Shown: positions 36,750 through 47,417 of the stretch, piece by piece
Numbering within the stretch: the stretch's first letter is position 1
Layout of the letters: every line of letters begins with the position of its first letter
Assembly (NCBI GenBank): GCA_036362985.1
Contig: JAYGXS010000004.1
Location: 10,887,350-10,951,349, forward strand
Origin: Ligula intestinalis
Taxonomy: Eukaryota; Platyhelminthes; Cestoda; Diphyllobothriidea; Diphyllobothriidae
Length of the DNA: 64,000 nt
Direction of reading: 5' to 3'
Translations under genes and position numbers: made by a program
The notes under the pieces: generated by a model
The model's input: the letters and a program-made list of their open reading frames with translations, nothing else
Databases searched by the model: none
What the model was told of the DNA's origin: nothing

Positions 36750-37466
36750 GTGAGGTACCGGATGTGTCGACATCACGGTCAATGCCGCTGTCGTGAATGC
36801 GCATGTGACCTAGTAGGCCCATGCGATGAGTTAATGATCGGGGCAGTGTGGGCAGTGAAGGCGGCGGTCTCGTCTGTTGTTGGTGCTCCAGGCACTAGTT
36901 CACCAGTCTCTGTGTGATGGATTCGCAAGTGACCGATTAGGCCGATGCGTGAGGTGAATGTGCGATTGCAGTGAGGGCATATCAGGCCCTCAGAGCTGGT
37001 AGGGGTTTAGGTGTGGGGATGCGAGTTGTGACAAGTGGTGATGTGTCGGAAGGGGTGGAGGAAGTTGTGGGTGGGTTGGAGTCGGTGGATGAGGGCAAGG
37101 AGGCACCTCTCGCGTCGGTGATTGCCGTCGAGGTGGAGGGCAGAGAAGGGTCCGTTGGAGTGCTTGGTGCAGTAGACGTGGATGCTGTCGGAGGAGGGTT
37201 GCATGGCTTCCGGAGGTGACCGACTAGGCCAATGCGTGCACGGAAGGTGCGTTGACAACGCAGACACGTTGGAAGGACTTGGGTGATGGTAGCGTGCGTC
37301 CGTGGATTGTGAGACTTGCGTGCCGTCCGTTTTGTCTTGGCGGCGGCGATCCGACTAGCTTCATAGATTGCGGCGCCCGTTTTGACCGCTCTGCGCCACG
37401 CGGTTCGGTCCAGGGCAAGCTCCTCCCAGTTCAGCGTGTTGATTTAAAGACGCTGCAGGGAGTTCT
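36750..37466 (-). pseudogene. Element D copy 1, C-terminal basic region and zinc fingers
   Basis: After the RT thumb comes a basic segment (AAAKTKRTARKSHNP), then zinc-finger units. Finger 1 is LPTCLRCQRTFRARIGLVGH, ending HLRKPC, a C2HC form. Finger 2 is GLICPHCNRTFTSRIGLIGH, ending HLRIHH. A third finger (CPHCP...) is out of frame after the second cysteine because a C is missing from a run of Cs, as in copy 2. Fingers are separated by long S/T/P-rich spacers. The frame changes at least twice (about 37467, where the RT frame ends, and in the spacer). Zinc fingers at the C-terminus of LINE proteins are thought to aid DNA target binding. Confidence 0.65.
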
Positions 37467-39558
37467 TTAGGGTGTCTTTGTAACGTCTCTTCTGTCCTCC
37501 GTTGCGACGAGTGCCGACGGCGACATCGCCATAGAACAGTCGCTTGGGTAGCCGTTAATACGAACCACGTGACCGCTCCAGCGCAGTTGTATCTGCCTGA
37601 GCATGGCCTGGATGCTGAGAACTCCCGTTCTCTTCAGGATTTCCATGTTCGGAAACCTCTCCTGCCACTTAATCTTAAATATGCGACGTAGGCAGCTGAG
37701 ATGAAAGTGGGTCAGATTCCGCGCTTGCCTAACATAGACAGTCCAAGTCTCCACTCCGTACAAGAGCGTTGACAGCACAACAGCCTTGTACATCTTAAAT
37801 TTCGTTGACAATTGAAGACCATGACGATTCCATACGGAGGCTTGGAGCCAACCGAAGGCTTGGCTAGCTTTGGAGATTCTGCGGGCAACCTCGTCGTCTA
37901 TTTTAGTGTTGCGGGAAAGCGTACTGCTGAGGTAAGTGAAGTTGTCCACGTTCTGCAGTTCGGCTCCCTTGACGTTGATGCGTGCGGGGTTGAAGTTAAC
38001 ACCTGGCGGTGGTTGATGCAAAACCACCATCTTGTGCGTGTTGATGGTGAGGCCAAAGTTGGCGCAACCTGCTGCAATGAGGTCCATGCTCCTTTGCATG
38101 TCCGCTTCGGTGGGGGTGTTGAGAGCGTAGTCGTCCGCAAACAGTAGATCATGGACTGTGGTTGTGGAGGCGCGCGTGGGGGCCCGCATCCGACGAATGT
38201 TGAGACGGTTTCCGTCCGTTCTTTAGTTGATGGGGATTCCGGGACGCTCGTCACGGTAGGCGTCCATCAGCATTGCAGAGAACATGAGACTGAAGAGAGT
38301 GGGCGCGAGGACACAGCCCTGCTTCACTCCATTGGTCACTGCGAAGGCTTCATACAGCGTTCCGTAGCTCATGACGCGCGCCATCATCCCATCATAGAGT
38401 TGTCGAACCATATGGGTGAAGTGCTCCGGACAGCCAAACTTCTGCATAACTTTCCAAAGTCTGGACCGGTTGACCGTGTCAAAGGCTTTTGTCAGATCTA
38501 AGAACGTAGTGTAGAGGTAGGTCCGCATCTCTTGACATTTCTCCTGCAGCTGACGTGCGGCAAATATCATGTCAGTGGTGCCGCGATGACGTCGAAAACC
38601 AGAGTGACTTTCAGGCAGAAGCCCGTGTTCCAGGTGGTTATTCAGATGATTGAGCAGAATGCGAGCAAAAAATTTACCGGCAATATTCAGCAGTGAGATT
38701 CCGCTGTGGTTGTCACAGACGTGAAGATTCCCCTTACGCTTGTCGAGGTGGACAATGGTGGCTTTTTTGAAATCTTGGGGAACTTGTCCCTGTTGCCACA
38801 TCTCTTGGAACAAGGTGGTGAGGTGAGTTATGAGTTGGTGACCACCATATTTATAGATCTCCGCCGGGATCTTGTCGGACTCAGGTGCCTTCCCGCTGGA
38901 AAGCTGCTGCACAGCCTTCATGGTCTTCTCAGGGGTGGGTGGGAGGTCGAGATCAGCATTTATTTCGACTTGCGGCAACCGCTCAATGGCAGCCTCAGAG
39001 GTGGTAGAGGGCCGGTTGAGTACACTTTGGAAGTGCTCGGCCAAGTGGTTCAAAAGTTTAGACTTCTCAGTGGAGGGTGGAACCGTCCGCGATGAGAAGT
39101 GGGGCAGTGCCTCTCACTACGGGGCCGTAGACCGCTTTGAGCACAGCGAAGAAGTTCTTCCATTCATTGCGGTCCGCGTAGCCATGGATTTTCTCACCCT
39201 TACGAGCCATCCAAGCGTCCTGCATTTCCCGCAGCCGCTGCTGTACAAGACGGCGGCTTTGATAGTAGGCTGCTTTCGTGGTGTCGGTAGGACGAACGAC
39301 ATATTCGTTGCGGAGGTGATTCTTCTCAGAGATGAGAGTACTGATGACTGCATCGTTTTCATCAAACCAGTCTTGGTGTGAACGGAGCGCAGGCCCAAGG
39401 ATGCGTTTAGCCGTGGATTTAACAGCATCCCGTAGATGAAACCATCGAGTCTCCACGGAGGTGTTCTCTTCTGCGACTGAAGGGTTGTCCAGCTGTTGGG
39501 TCAGCTCGTTGCTGAAATGCAAACGGCTGGCAGGCAAGTTTAACAACTCAGTATTCAA
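37467..39558 (-). pseudogene. Element D copy 1, linker and reverse transcriptase
   Basis: The linker (39558-39067, QDAWMARKGEKIHGYADRNE) precedes RT. SSGKAPESDKIPAEIYKYGG lies near 38905 and SGISLLNIAGKFFARILL near 38700. Motif A is TTFLDLTKAFDTVNRSRLWK near 38500, motif [19 protein letters not shown] near 38320 and motif [14 protein letters not shown] near 38150. The C-terminal YGVETWTVYVRQARN lies near 37750. Catalytic aspartates are kept (LDLTKAFD, FADD). Breaks include a frame change near 39060, a stop at 38223 and another at 37467. Confidence 0.8.
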
Positions 39559-39560
39559 CT

Positions 39561-40581
39561 TACTTGGGGGTCACTTACCTTGAGATCTCCTGCGTGGTTG
39601 AAGACGGATCCGCATCTTGGAGATGATGAGACGATGATCGGTATCACCATCGGCACCCGGCATTGCCTTTGTCACCAGCACGTCCTGCTGATCGCGCCGC
39701 CGCACGAGGACATAATCCAGAAGATGCCACTGACGAGATCTGGGATGCATCCAGGTCGCCTTGTGCTGCAGCGGTTAGCTGAAGTAGGTGTTGGTCAGTA
39801 TGAGACGGTGCACCGCACAGGTTCGAAGGAGGAGTAAGCCATTGTCATTGAGTCCGCGGAGGCGGTAGGGTCCGAGCACTCCCCTTCAGGCGGCGTGGTC
39901 TGTGCCGACGCGGGCATTGAAGTCACCAAGGACTATCAAGTTGTCCGCCTTCGGCACAGAGGCCAGGAGGGCGTGCAGATCCTTGTAGAACTTGTTCTTT
40001 GTCTCGTCAGAGCTGGTCATCGGAGGAGCGTAGACACTAACGATGGTGGCGAATTAGCCACCCCAGAGAGGCAAGCTGAGGCTCATCAGGCGTTCGTTGA
40101 TACCCAGCGGCATACAGGGTAGTCGTCCCACGATGTCCTTCCCGATGGCAAAAGTGACACCGGCCTCTCGTCGCTCTGCCGCCGGACGGCCCACATAGAA
40201 GAAGGTGTAGCCGGCACCCATTTCTTGTAAAGAACCTTCACCGGCGAAGCGGTTTTCACTGAGTGCGGCGATGTCCACTTTGAAGTGCGCCAGTTCGTGG
40301 GCGATTAGCGCTGTTCTCAGTTCCGGTCGGATGCTCTTCGGGTTATCTAAGAGGGAACGAACATTCCAAGCGCCGAAGATTATAGGACTTACCTGAACTC
40401 CCTGAGCTGTCCTGTGAGCTCTGAGAGCTGTCCTACGGGAAGGAAGCGGGTTAGTGGGACGGTGAGGAAGAGAGAGGTTTTGATTTGCGTTTGTAGTGTT
40501 TTGACCACGTGTATGCAATCTGTCAGCCACGGTCAACTGGCAGATATCGTGACCCAGCGTGTTTGGTAACCACCTTTTCAA
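39561..40581 (-). pseudogene. Element D copy 1, AP-type endonuclease
   Basis: Order on the minus strand is [13 protein letters not shown] (N-terminal Asn motif), DIAALSENRFAGEG (equivalent of the ET(R)F motif, with Asn in place of the usual Thr in ET), [24 protein letters not shown] and GDTDHRLIISKMRI carrying the terminal DH. The ATG at 40579-40581 is the first in frame. Stops occur near 40054 and 39889 and in the later part, and the domain continues in another frame to the linker. The function in the family is first-strand target nicking. Confidence 0.75.
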
Positions 40582-40710
40582 GGCCCATCAACCCTCTCGC
40601 GAGGGGCAGCAGTGGTGTTCCTAAGAAGGACTGTCGGTCACTCAAAACTGCTGCCGAACAACACCATGGGTAACGATAGATTTGGTGCCGAACGACAACT
40701 TGGCTGTGAG

Positions 40711-42660
40711 CCGCCTACAAGAGGACTTTTAGGGGGGAGAGTCTTTGGGAAGTAATGGTGGAAGCAGCAGCAGTTATCCTAGTAGCAGTAGCGGTGAAAG
40801 GGACTGTGTCTACCGTTGAGTTGATGCGCATTCTAGTGCTATGGCACCTGACTGTGGATAGAATTGCTGCTACGAGTAGTTGTTACTGACGCTACTAAGG
40901 ATGCAAACTCTGCTAAGACTAAGAGTGCTAATCATGGCGGTAGGGCGGCTGTTTGGGTAGGCATCGCTACGATGTAATGAGGTCACTGTAGCAGTAAGGT
41001 AATGAAATGGTATAGGTATGGTAGTAGAGACAACAGGTCAGAAAATCAGGCAAGGTGGCAGATAACAAGTATCAATTAAAAAAAATAGTAATATAAAATA
41101 AATGCGGAATCAGGCATACATACGCATAGCGAACAATGGATGCTGTTTAATACTAGCGGATATCGAGTAGATTACGCAGATCAGGCAACGTTACGGGAGT
41201 ACTGAAATGCTGAAGCTAGTGAGGTAAACAATGATCGCAGTAGTTGTAATAATGATAGAAGCAACTGGCGATAGCAAGTGTAGCAAGAGTGTAAAAAAGT
41301 AAAGTTTTAGCCCGCTGATTGAGGCGGGGAGCCGGGGGGTGACCACCAGGCAGAGCCTAGCTACAGGGAGTCACAAGTGAGAGCTGGATGTCAGCCAAGG
41401 ACGCTAGGCGTAGCCACCACCTACGCGAGGAAGATGATGCGATCTGCCACGACCTTCACGTTTAGCCTCCAGCTGAACACCCCATACCCCCCTTTCCATA
41501 GCCAGTTACCTCTAGATATAGCACTCTAATTTGATATTTCGGCGTCAAGTATCTATGCAATTTACCTTCTTCTGAGATTAAGTCAAGATAAGAGTGGCAA
41601 ATTGTGACCAGTTTTTGACTTTCCAAAAACTTTGGAATAACTTTTATGCTGAAAATGAAAGAAATTGCTTTTCGGTGAAGTTTTCAGTAGACATCTCTGT
41701 TTTGAGGCCCGTTCTACGATTGCAAAAGCAGACCTGAGCGGAAGAATATACACTTTAATTTCACGAAAACTGAGAATCTTCTGCCAGTTTCGTTTAAGGT
41801 TTTCCTAGTCGTTCATACTGAACTGTAGATAGAAAACATTTGAACATCTTTTGCATACGGCTTTGCAGAGAAAAGTGATGGCTTGTCCCAGGTGTTCATC
41901 TATATGCTGGTTTACGGTCGTTGATTGCGGTCTGGTCAAACAAATTACAGCCTTATAATTTTAATACTAAATTTTACAGCACATAGCGTTGCAGATTTAC
42001 AAAATTGAATGTTTTAAACTAAATTTGCTTTTCCTTTCCCGAAAATAATGCCTTATCTCATACTTGCACCTATATCAATGTCATGAACGCAAAAAGTACT
42101 TTTCGTTTCTGTGCAGATATAATTAAAACGTGACTGGGCCTTATTAATTTTCTTTATAGTTCAACATGCACAAACAGAAGGGTTTGGTCCGCAGCGTTTA
42201 ATAGCATACAACATCCCTCAAGTATCACGAAACATTAGATTTGACCCAATAAGGTCCCCTCTTTCCTCAATACAGTCATCTGAACTGAACTATTTTCTAG
42301 CAAACATCATTTTGTGCTTCAAGTTTAGTAAATGAATAAAATAAACAACCTTAAATGTGTATAAAACAACGCACTTAAACGTCCATCTCCACATTTCATG
42401 AGAAAGGCAATCTACAGTATATTGTTAGCATACAGCATAAGATTTCTCTTCCTCCGCCCTAGCTGGTCACTTTTCACTCGGGATTCGATCGAAGCGTTGT
42501 TACACGGGAGACCATCGAGGATGGTGACAAGTTCATAAAATCCGATCATGGACGGTGAAGTTAGCCTCGTATGCTGATCAGCACTCCAATGCTTTCTGCC
42601 TCGCTGCAATAGTTTTCGCAGTCACTGAAGAAATTCGCCTTTAATCACTGCGTTTTGTCA
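40711..42660. other. Non-coding stretch with triplet-rich tract
   Basis: 40750-41290 is rich in AGT/AGC/ACT triplets in an irregular pattern (gcagcagcagttatcctagt), unlike the A+T-rich background. 41304-41500 is a G+C-rich block without an open product. From about 41.5 to 42.66 kb I see nothing. Confidence 0.4.
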
Positions 42661-43142
42661 CATGTCGCTAGCTGTATCGCTAGCGTCGGGCCACAAAATC
42701 GTACTACTTGCGGATAAAACTAAAGAATCGGCAAGGCTACTGTGCCTTCAACATGGACGACCTCTCAGAATTTATGCCGACAAGTCAAAAAAGTTGTACC
42801 GAACAACATTCACCACCATTGCTATCTCAGTGGGCCGTATTTTTACTCCCCCCCCGCCACTCCCTCCGGATGTCCCCTTTCTGGTCCCCAACGCTGAACT
42901 GCTGTTACCCGAGGCTAGGTTCTATGAGTCACACCCTGGTAACCACATCGACCGGTTGGCCAAACCACAGGAGGGTATTCGGTATTATGCGTGGCTCCAC
43001 ACCCCATTCCTCCTCCTCTCCTTTCCCCACTTTCAAAAGGTTCTACAGAGAGGGAGACATGCAATCGGAGCGTCGATCTAGGGTAACTCCGGTTATCTTT
43101 TTACTACACCTTTCCGTGACGGATAAGGGAGTCTAGCAGTCA
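42661..43142. other. Stretch open in two plus frames, not called as a gene
   Basis: Two overlapping frames of about 140 codons run through 42662-43136. Neither has a motif, and simultaneous openness in two frames, together with a C run at 42845-42855, suggests composition or a repeat. The immediate neighbour on the right is a SINE, so this may be part of a larger repeat. Confidence 0.35.
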
Positions 43143-43260
43143 GGTAGGATGTATAAGCCCAAATGGTAGAGCATTGGCTGCATAAAAGCCTTCCCTGTTG
43201 TGTGGGTTTGACTCCCACCAAAGGCCGCGAATTTTCTACAGTTTGGTCCATCGAAATGCT
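43143..43260 (+). repeat. tRNA-derived SINE, copy 2
   Basis: It has an A-box-like TAAGCCCAAATGG (43154-43166) and a B-box-like GGGTTTGACTCCC (43204-43216), followed by CACCAAAGGCCGCGAATTTT and CAGTTTGGTCCATCGAA. The part after the B box matches copy 1 at 22.3 kb base for base at most positions, so both belong to one family. It is not a functional tRNA: there is no matching acceptor stem. Confidence 0.6.
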
Positions 43261-43612
43261 AAAAAACTCTATTAAAAGGCAACCCTTCCTATTCTTTCGC
43301 GATAATTGAGCTGACCGTGGCTTGCAGATATGCAAAATAGTTAAAAATATTTAAAAAATGGTAAGAATTTTCTTATGAGAAAGACTACCGTAACAAAAAC
43401 ACGTTTGCGTATTACGGGAGCAGTGGTACTAGGGTTTATATGGATGCGGCATGTCAGGGGAACAAAAACATAAAAATGTACAGCGTATAAAAGGAGAAGA
43501 TAATGGAAATAATTATTCAAATAACCTTAAGTTGGGTAACAAGAAGCGTGCGATAATAAAAATGAGAAATTGAAAACAGGCGAAAACAGCAGAATTCATT
43601 GATATCAACAAA
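43261..43612. other. A+T-rich non-coding stretch
   Basis: No gene. The right part is likely the 3' non-coding end of PLE2. Confidence 0.4.
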
Positions 43613-43631
43613 TTTCGAGACAGCTCATCAG
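43613..43631 (-). ncRNA. Hammerhead-core-like motif at the 3' side of PLE2
   Basis: The minus strand reads CTGATGA (43631-43625), GCTGTCTC, then GAAA (43616-43613). The core elements are in hammerhead order and the position, 3' of a PLE on the same strand, fits. The eight-base insert forms almost no stem II, so this is weaker than the 32.55-kb motif. Confidence 0.3.
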
Positions 43632-43848
43632 CTGCTTCTTGTCGTTGCATAAGAATGTTAACGAAGACACATGCAGGAGTGTTGAATCTCGCAGAATTAG
43701 TGGTAACAGCAAGGAACCTGAGTCAGTTTAAAAATTAATTGATAAAGGACGGGAACGTTAAGTCAACATATGGGGAGTAGTGGATGGGAGAAGTTAATGA
43801 AAACACGTGGGAAATTAAATTAAATGGCCAATCACCAGGGCAGTTGGA

Positions 43849-44134
43849 GGTTGACGACATGATCAAGCTGCTTGAATAGGTCAGGTTACTCCCACCGTAT
43901 GTACGCAGCTTCTAAATAGCGCAGGATTCTGTTTGTTCGGGCCCGAAAAAGTACTCGAAACGCTGTTTTAACGTCGACAGAATGACCGCTGTCTAATAGA
44001 TGCTTGGTAGTGGAGGACCTTGGTATTCTGTCTTCTTCCTTCAAAACCCAATTAGGCAAGTGCTCAGCGGCCCTGGCTGCGAGTTGCCTTTGTGTGCCCC
44101 CAATTTATTTGCATCCGCAATTACATGTGAATTC
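43849..44134 (-). pseudogene. PLE2 GIY-YIG endonuclease domain
   Basis: The frame of the RT runs on past a stop. The segment NCVYEFTCNCGC is the GIY strand, then K, a TAA stop at 44104-44106, then IGGTQRQLAARAAEH, where the stop sits exactly at the tyrosine of YIG. Downstream comes TTKHLLDSGHSVD, the conserved GH segment, then NRILRYLEAAYIRWE with the catalytic glutamate region, and a second stop. Apart from the stop, the domain is recognisable end to end. The function in PLEs is DNA cleavage at insertion. Confidence 0.7.
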
Positions 44135-45857
44135 GTAAACACAATTGGAGGTGGCGTGCAATGGCAGAGCATCCTTTGCCCGTTTTAATAGAATACTTTT
44201 GGTAGAACTTAAAAAGACTAATTTTGCTGTGTTGTTGGTCCTTTCTATCGTAAAGCGTAATCGTCGCTTGATTGTGTTGGAAATGTCGGGCTTTTTTGGA
44301 ACTGACTGTTCCAGAAATTTTGGCCGTAAGGGATTGTTGTACTTTTGAATAAAGCGTGCCGGGTTAAGTAGGGCTGAGTTAAGACGAGAAAGCTCTTCTG
44401 GTAGAGTCTCACTAGAGAAAATGTTCCTTGCTCGTTGAAAGAGGTTATGTACCAGATTACGCTTCCACTGAATCGGCACGAAGCTCATGAAGTGTAGATA
44501 TTGCCCTTTCCAGGTCTTTTTGTGGAAAACCGTGCGCCCTATGGAACCATCATCCTCTCTAAACATGAGGACGTCTAGGAAGGGGAGCTTGTTATGCTGC
44601 TCTATTTCCATTGTAAATTTAATTTTCGGATGTAAAGTGTTCATAAATTTGAGGAGGTCATCGGCCTCTTCATTGGAATCAACAATTATTAATATGTCAC
44701 CCACATATCTACTGTATAAGATTGTCTTGTTAAGTCTTGAAGACGCTTTTTCTTCTAGGTGACCCATAAAAACATCCGCAAACATGGGCTTTAGCGGACT
44801 GCCCATTGCTACTCCATCAATTTGCCTGTAAAGTTGTCCATTTAATAGAAATTGAACATTTTTGGTGCAGAGTAACAGTAATTGGCGCAGTATTGCATGT
44901 GACAGGCGTGTTTCGGACGCATGGGCACAAATAATGTCTATTGTCTCGTCCAGCGGTACATTTTATAAATAGTGATTCGACGTCTAGTGAAATCATAAAT
45001 TTATCAGTAACTTTTTGAAGCTTGATGTCCTCGATAAATTGAAAAGTTTCCTTCGTAGTGTAAGTGGAGAACCGTTCTCGAATGGGCTTTATTTCCTTTA
45101 CAAGCCATTGTGCTAATTTATGTTGGAGGGAATTGGACATAGAGAGAATTGGTCGTAAAGGTATATCCTTTTTGTGAGTTTTGGGGATTCCGTATAGTCT
45201 AGGGATATGCGTACCTCTGGGCTTTAGGGACAGCGCAGTTGAGGAGTCAATAAGATTATCTTCTGACAATTATTTAATCAGTTTCCAGGCAGAGTTTTCG
45301 ATTGCCTTAGTTTCCTTTTCACCTGACGTCTCTAGACGAAATTCGCTCTGATCGCTTAAAATGGATTCCATTTTTCTTATATAGTCCTTTCGGTTAAGGA
45401 TGAACACTCCATGGCCTTTATCAGGTTTGGAAATGGTGATTTCTTCATTGTGTTTCAGTGCAGAAAGAGCATCCATGTGTTTTCTAGTCAGCGATGTCAG
45501 TTGTGTTACTGGAGCTTTGCGGTACTGATGCGCATTGTCGACCATTTTTGCCTTCACCCAGTTCACATCACCAGTGGATCTGGGTAATACATCTGCCAGT
45601 TGTGAATTTAGGTCTTCAAATTGCGCCTCAATTTCTATTCGGCTTATTCTGCTGTTTGAAATGCAAACATCTAGTCCTAGTGGTAAAGCCTCTGATTGAA
45701 GCTTAGTAAGTGTGGTGTCAGATAAATTGAGAATAATTTCATCTATGTTCGGATGAAATTTGTCACCAATAGATGTCTTGCATAATGTCTTCCTTAATTT
45801 AAGGCCGTTAGTCTCTCTTGTCTTCTTTTGTATAATACATGTATGTTTCATGAACAT
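44107..45857 (-). pseudogene. PLE2 reverse transcriptase
   Basis: The N-terminal part (45857-45270) has KPDKGHGVFILNRKDYIRKM, characteristic of Penelope RT. After a stop at 45270 the same frame gives IPRLYGIPKTHKKDIPLRPI and MISLDVESLF (motif A) near 44990. A frame change follows, then QIDGVAMGSPLKPMFAD (motif B) near 44800. The motif C equivalent is SRYVGDILIIV near 44700, and LPFLDVLMFRED lies near 44580. Motif C reads YVGD for the usual YVDD, so a catalytic aspartate is lost. The stop at 45270 and the frame change after motif A make it a pseudogene. Confidence 0.78.
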
Positions 45858-45893
45858 TAACCAACAGTAAAAACTTATCTTATCTAAAACCTA

Positions 45894-46118
45894 CTTTACT
45901 TGATCCAAGCGACATTTGTTGGTACAGACTTGCGCCACCAAGTCTTCAATTCTTGATTGTGCAAGGTGGTCCAGATTTTTAATGGTTGGACGCAATTTTC
46001 CTCGACGGAGGACCTTGTAGAGAAATACAACCAATACGTGTACTATAAAGGAAACAATATCTGCGCAAATAAGACCCGCGAAGTAGACATAATCGTAAAT
46101 TGATTCTGCATTGAATTT
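45894..46118 (-). CDS. 75-codon open segment with a hydrophobic helix, upstream of PLE2
   Basis: It is open between stops at 46119 and 45891 on the minus strand and in the same frame as the PLE2 RT. It starts KFNAESIYDY and has a hydrophobic stretch (VYFAGLICADIVSFIVHVLV, then VFLY) long enough to span a membrane. A basic cluster KVLRRGKLR follows, then a helical segment NLDHLAQSRIEDLVAQV with C(x)3C(x)3C spacing nearby. It contains no ATG. Either it is the N-terminal part of PLE2 separated by a stop, or an exon of a host membrane protein; ATGCAG|AATC at about 46105 could be an acceptor. I recognise no family. Confidence 0.35.
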
Positions 46119-46125
46119 TCAAGAT

Positions 46126-46412
46126 TAAAGTAAAATTTAACTACGACTAAACTAAACTTAAGGTAAACTGAAAAGAATAAAACTTAGAACTAAACTGAAA
46201 CTAAGATAAACTAAAAACTAAACTAAGTTAAGCTAAAATGACCTAAAGTAACTAAATTAAAAACTAAACTATACTTAAACTCTGATAAAACTAAATAAGA
46301 AACCATAAACTAACCTTAGCTAAAACTAAACTAACTAAATCAAGACTAATTATGCTGAAACCTAAACTAAAACTTAAATTAATTAATAAACTTAAAACTT
46401 AACTAAATATAA
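46126..46412. repeat. Degenerate CTAAA / CTTAAA repeat
   Basis: Nearly 290 bases of irregular repetition of actaaa, aacttaa and aaactaa units on the plus strand (G is nearly absent), ending in an A run at 46418. It directly abuts the open segment upstream of PLE2. It differs from the CCCTAA tracts by lacking C runs, but could be a drifted relative. Confidence 0.6.
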
Positions 46413-46739
46413 TTTAAAAAAAAATGAAAGTTACCGTAGAAAGCTAAAGATCCATTTATGGGGAGTGCAATTAAGTGGTAAATGCTGAATGAATACACAA
46501 GAAAAGCCGTTAAAACATAATGTATGAAAAGCACTGTCATCCATGATTATGCGAGATAATATAACAAAATGGGTTTACTGCAATGAGCCAAGTAGTTAGT
46601 TATGTATACTGTTTTTAAAATGTTCTTAGAAGATATTGCTTAGTCTTAAATAGATGGGATCACAATGAACCATATCCACGGGCAGAATATTTTAACTTCA
46701 ACCACTGTGTTGGCGTTGACCAAATCCCGTCCCAGTCGC
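46413..46739. other. A+T-rich non-coding stretch
   Basis: Nothing seen. Confidence 0.4.
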
Positions 46740-47417
46740 AATTATTTGGACTAGATGGCCTCGCAGGTTACTTGTTGGTGATAAATCCAAGAAGTCTCCA
46801 GATACTGGAAGCAGTTTTGATTGTGCATGATGCGGAATGTTTTCATCAGGTCACCTTCTATGTGGTTGAAACCCAAAGGAAAGAGATTAAGATTATATAA
46901 TCGTGTTTCCTGGATTAGGGAGTCATGTCCAGGGACAGTTTCGGTTGCACGCCTTTGACCTTTTTCGGAGCGTCCCTAAACTTGGATATTGAGGTCCTGT
47001 TGCGAGCGCACAAACGTTCGAAATGCGTGAGCGAAACAGTCTTCGTCGAAGGTGAGGAATGTCAAAGCCGCCGACTTGACTACTTGTGAACAGTGCGGAA
47101 AGGGTTAAAGTGAATTTGTGGTTCATATTCCCAAGTTCCTCCACTTCTTACGATGGCTTGACATTCAGGTGGTAAATTTTGAGTCTCAGACAGGTTGTTC
47201 TACCATCTCGTAGAATATTTCAAGAGCTCACGTTGAATGAAAAAGGCCAGTCTTTATGTAATTTATCGGGTCCCTTTAGATTAACTTGAAAATTCGAATC
47301 GTCAACTGCACTTCGGATGGCGCTCCAAATCTTTATATCATCGGCAATCATGACAGCGCCAAAATTCAGTTCACTGACGAAAGTTATATTAGTGCAGTAG
47401 GGCCAGCAAAGGAGCAC
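46740..47417 (-). pseudogene. LINE (CR1/jockey-like) RT C-terminal remnant
   Basis: The minus strand shows MIADDIKIWSAIRSAVDDSN (47351-47292), an eroded FADD motif C with its usual following segment, then LHKDWPFSFNVSS. After frame changes comes GTLRKRSKACNR (near 46970), matching the conserved 'TLEKVQRRATR' segment of related LINEs, then HIEGDLMKTFRIM near 46860-46820. The order and spacing fit one decayed copy with stops between the pieces. Confidence 0.6.

Larger units (their letters stand above)
34441..40710 (-). mobile_element. Element D, copy 1: LINE with endonuclease, RT and zinc fingers
   Basis: On the minus strand the element starts near 40710 (GGCTCACAGCCAAG) and ends near 34441 (GATGGGAGAACTGTC). 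It contains an AP endonuclease, RT and C-terminal zinc fingers (40.58-36.75 kb), then a 2.3-kb non-coding 3' part that is GA-rich on the plus strand at 35.36-35.58 kb. Both outer borders and most internal sequence match copy 2 at 51014-56418. Copy 1 carries roughly 0.85 kb more than copy 2 between the zinc fingers and the GA-rich tract (about 35.8-36.6 kb, including a 19-base C run at 36217-36235). Reading frames are broken at several places. Confidence 0.75.
43613..46118 (-). mobile_element. Penelope-like element PLE2, nearly full coding length but decayed
   Basis: On the minus strand the N-terminal region (45857-45270) is followed by RT (45269-44140), GIY-YIG endonuclease (to 43849) and a 3' non-coding part with a hammerhead-like motif. 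An upstream frame (46118-45894) may be its N-terminal extension. It differs clearly in sequence from PLE1. Stops and frame changes are spread across it. Confidence 0.75.

Noticed and set aside
36971..39381. Long plus-strand open frames across element D copies (also 52708-55140)
   Set aside because: They are antisense to clear RT, endonuclease and zinc-finger coding and read as repetitive glycine/valine-rich shadows.
42662..43136. Two overlapping plus-strand frames of about 140 codons
   Set aside because: Neither has a domain, signal peptide or biased codon use, and two frames open at once points to composition.
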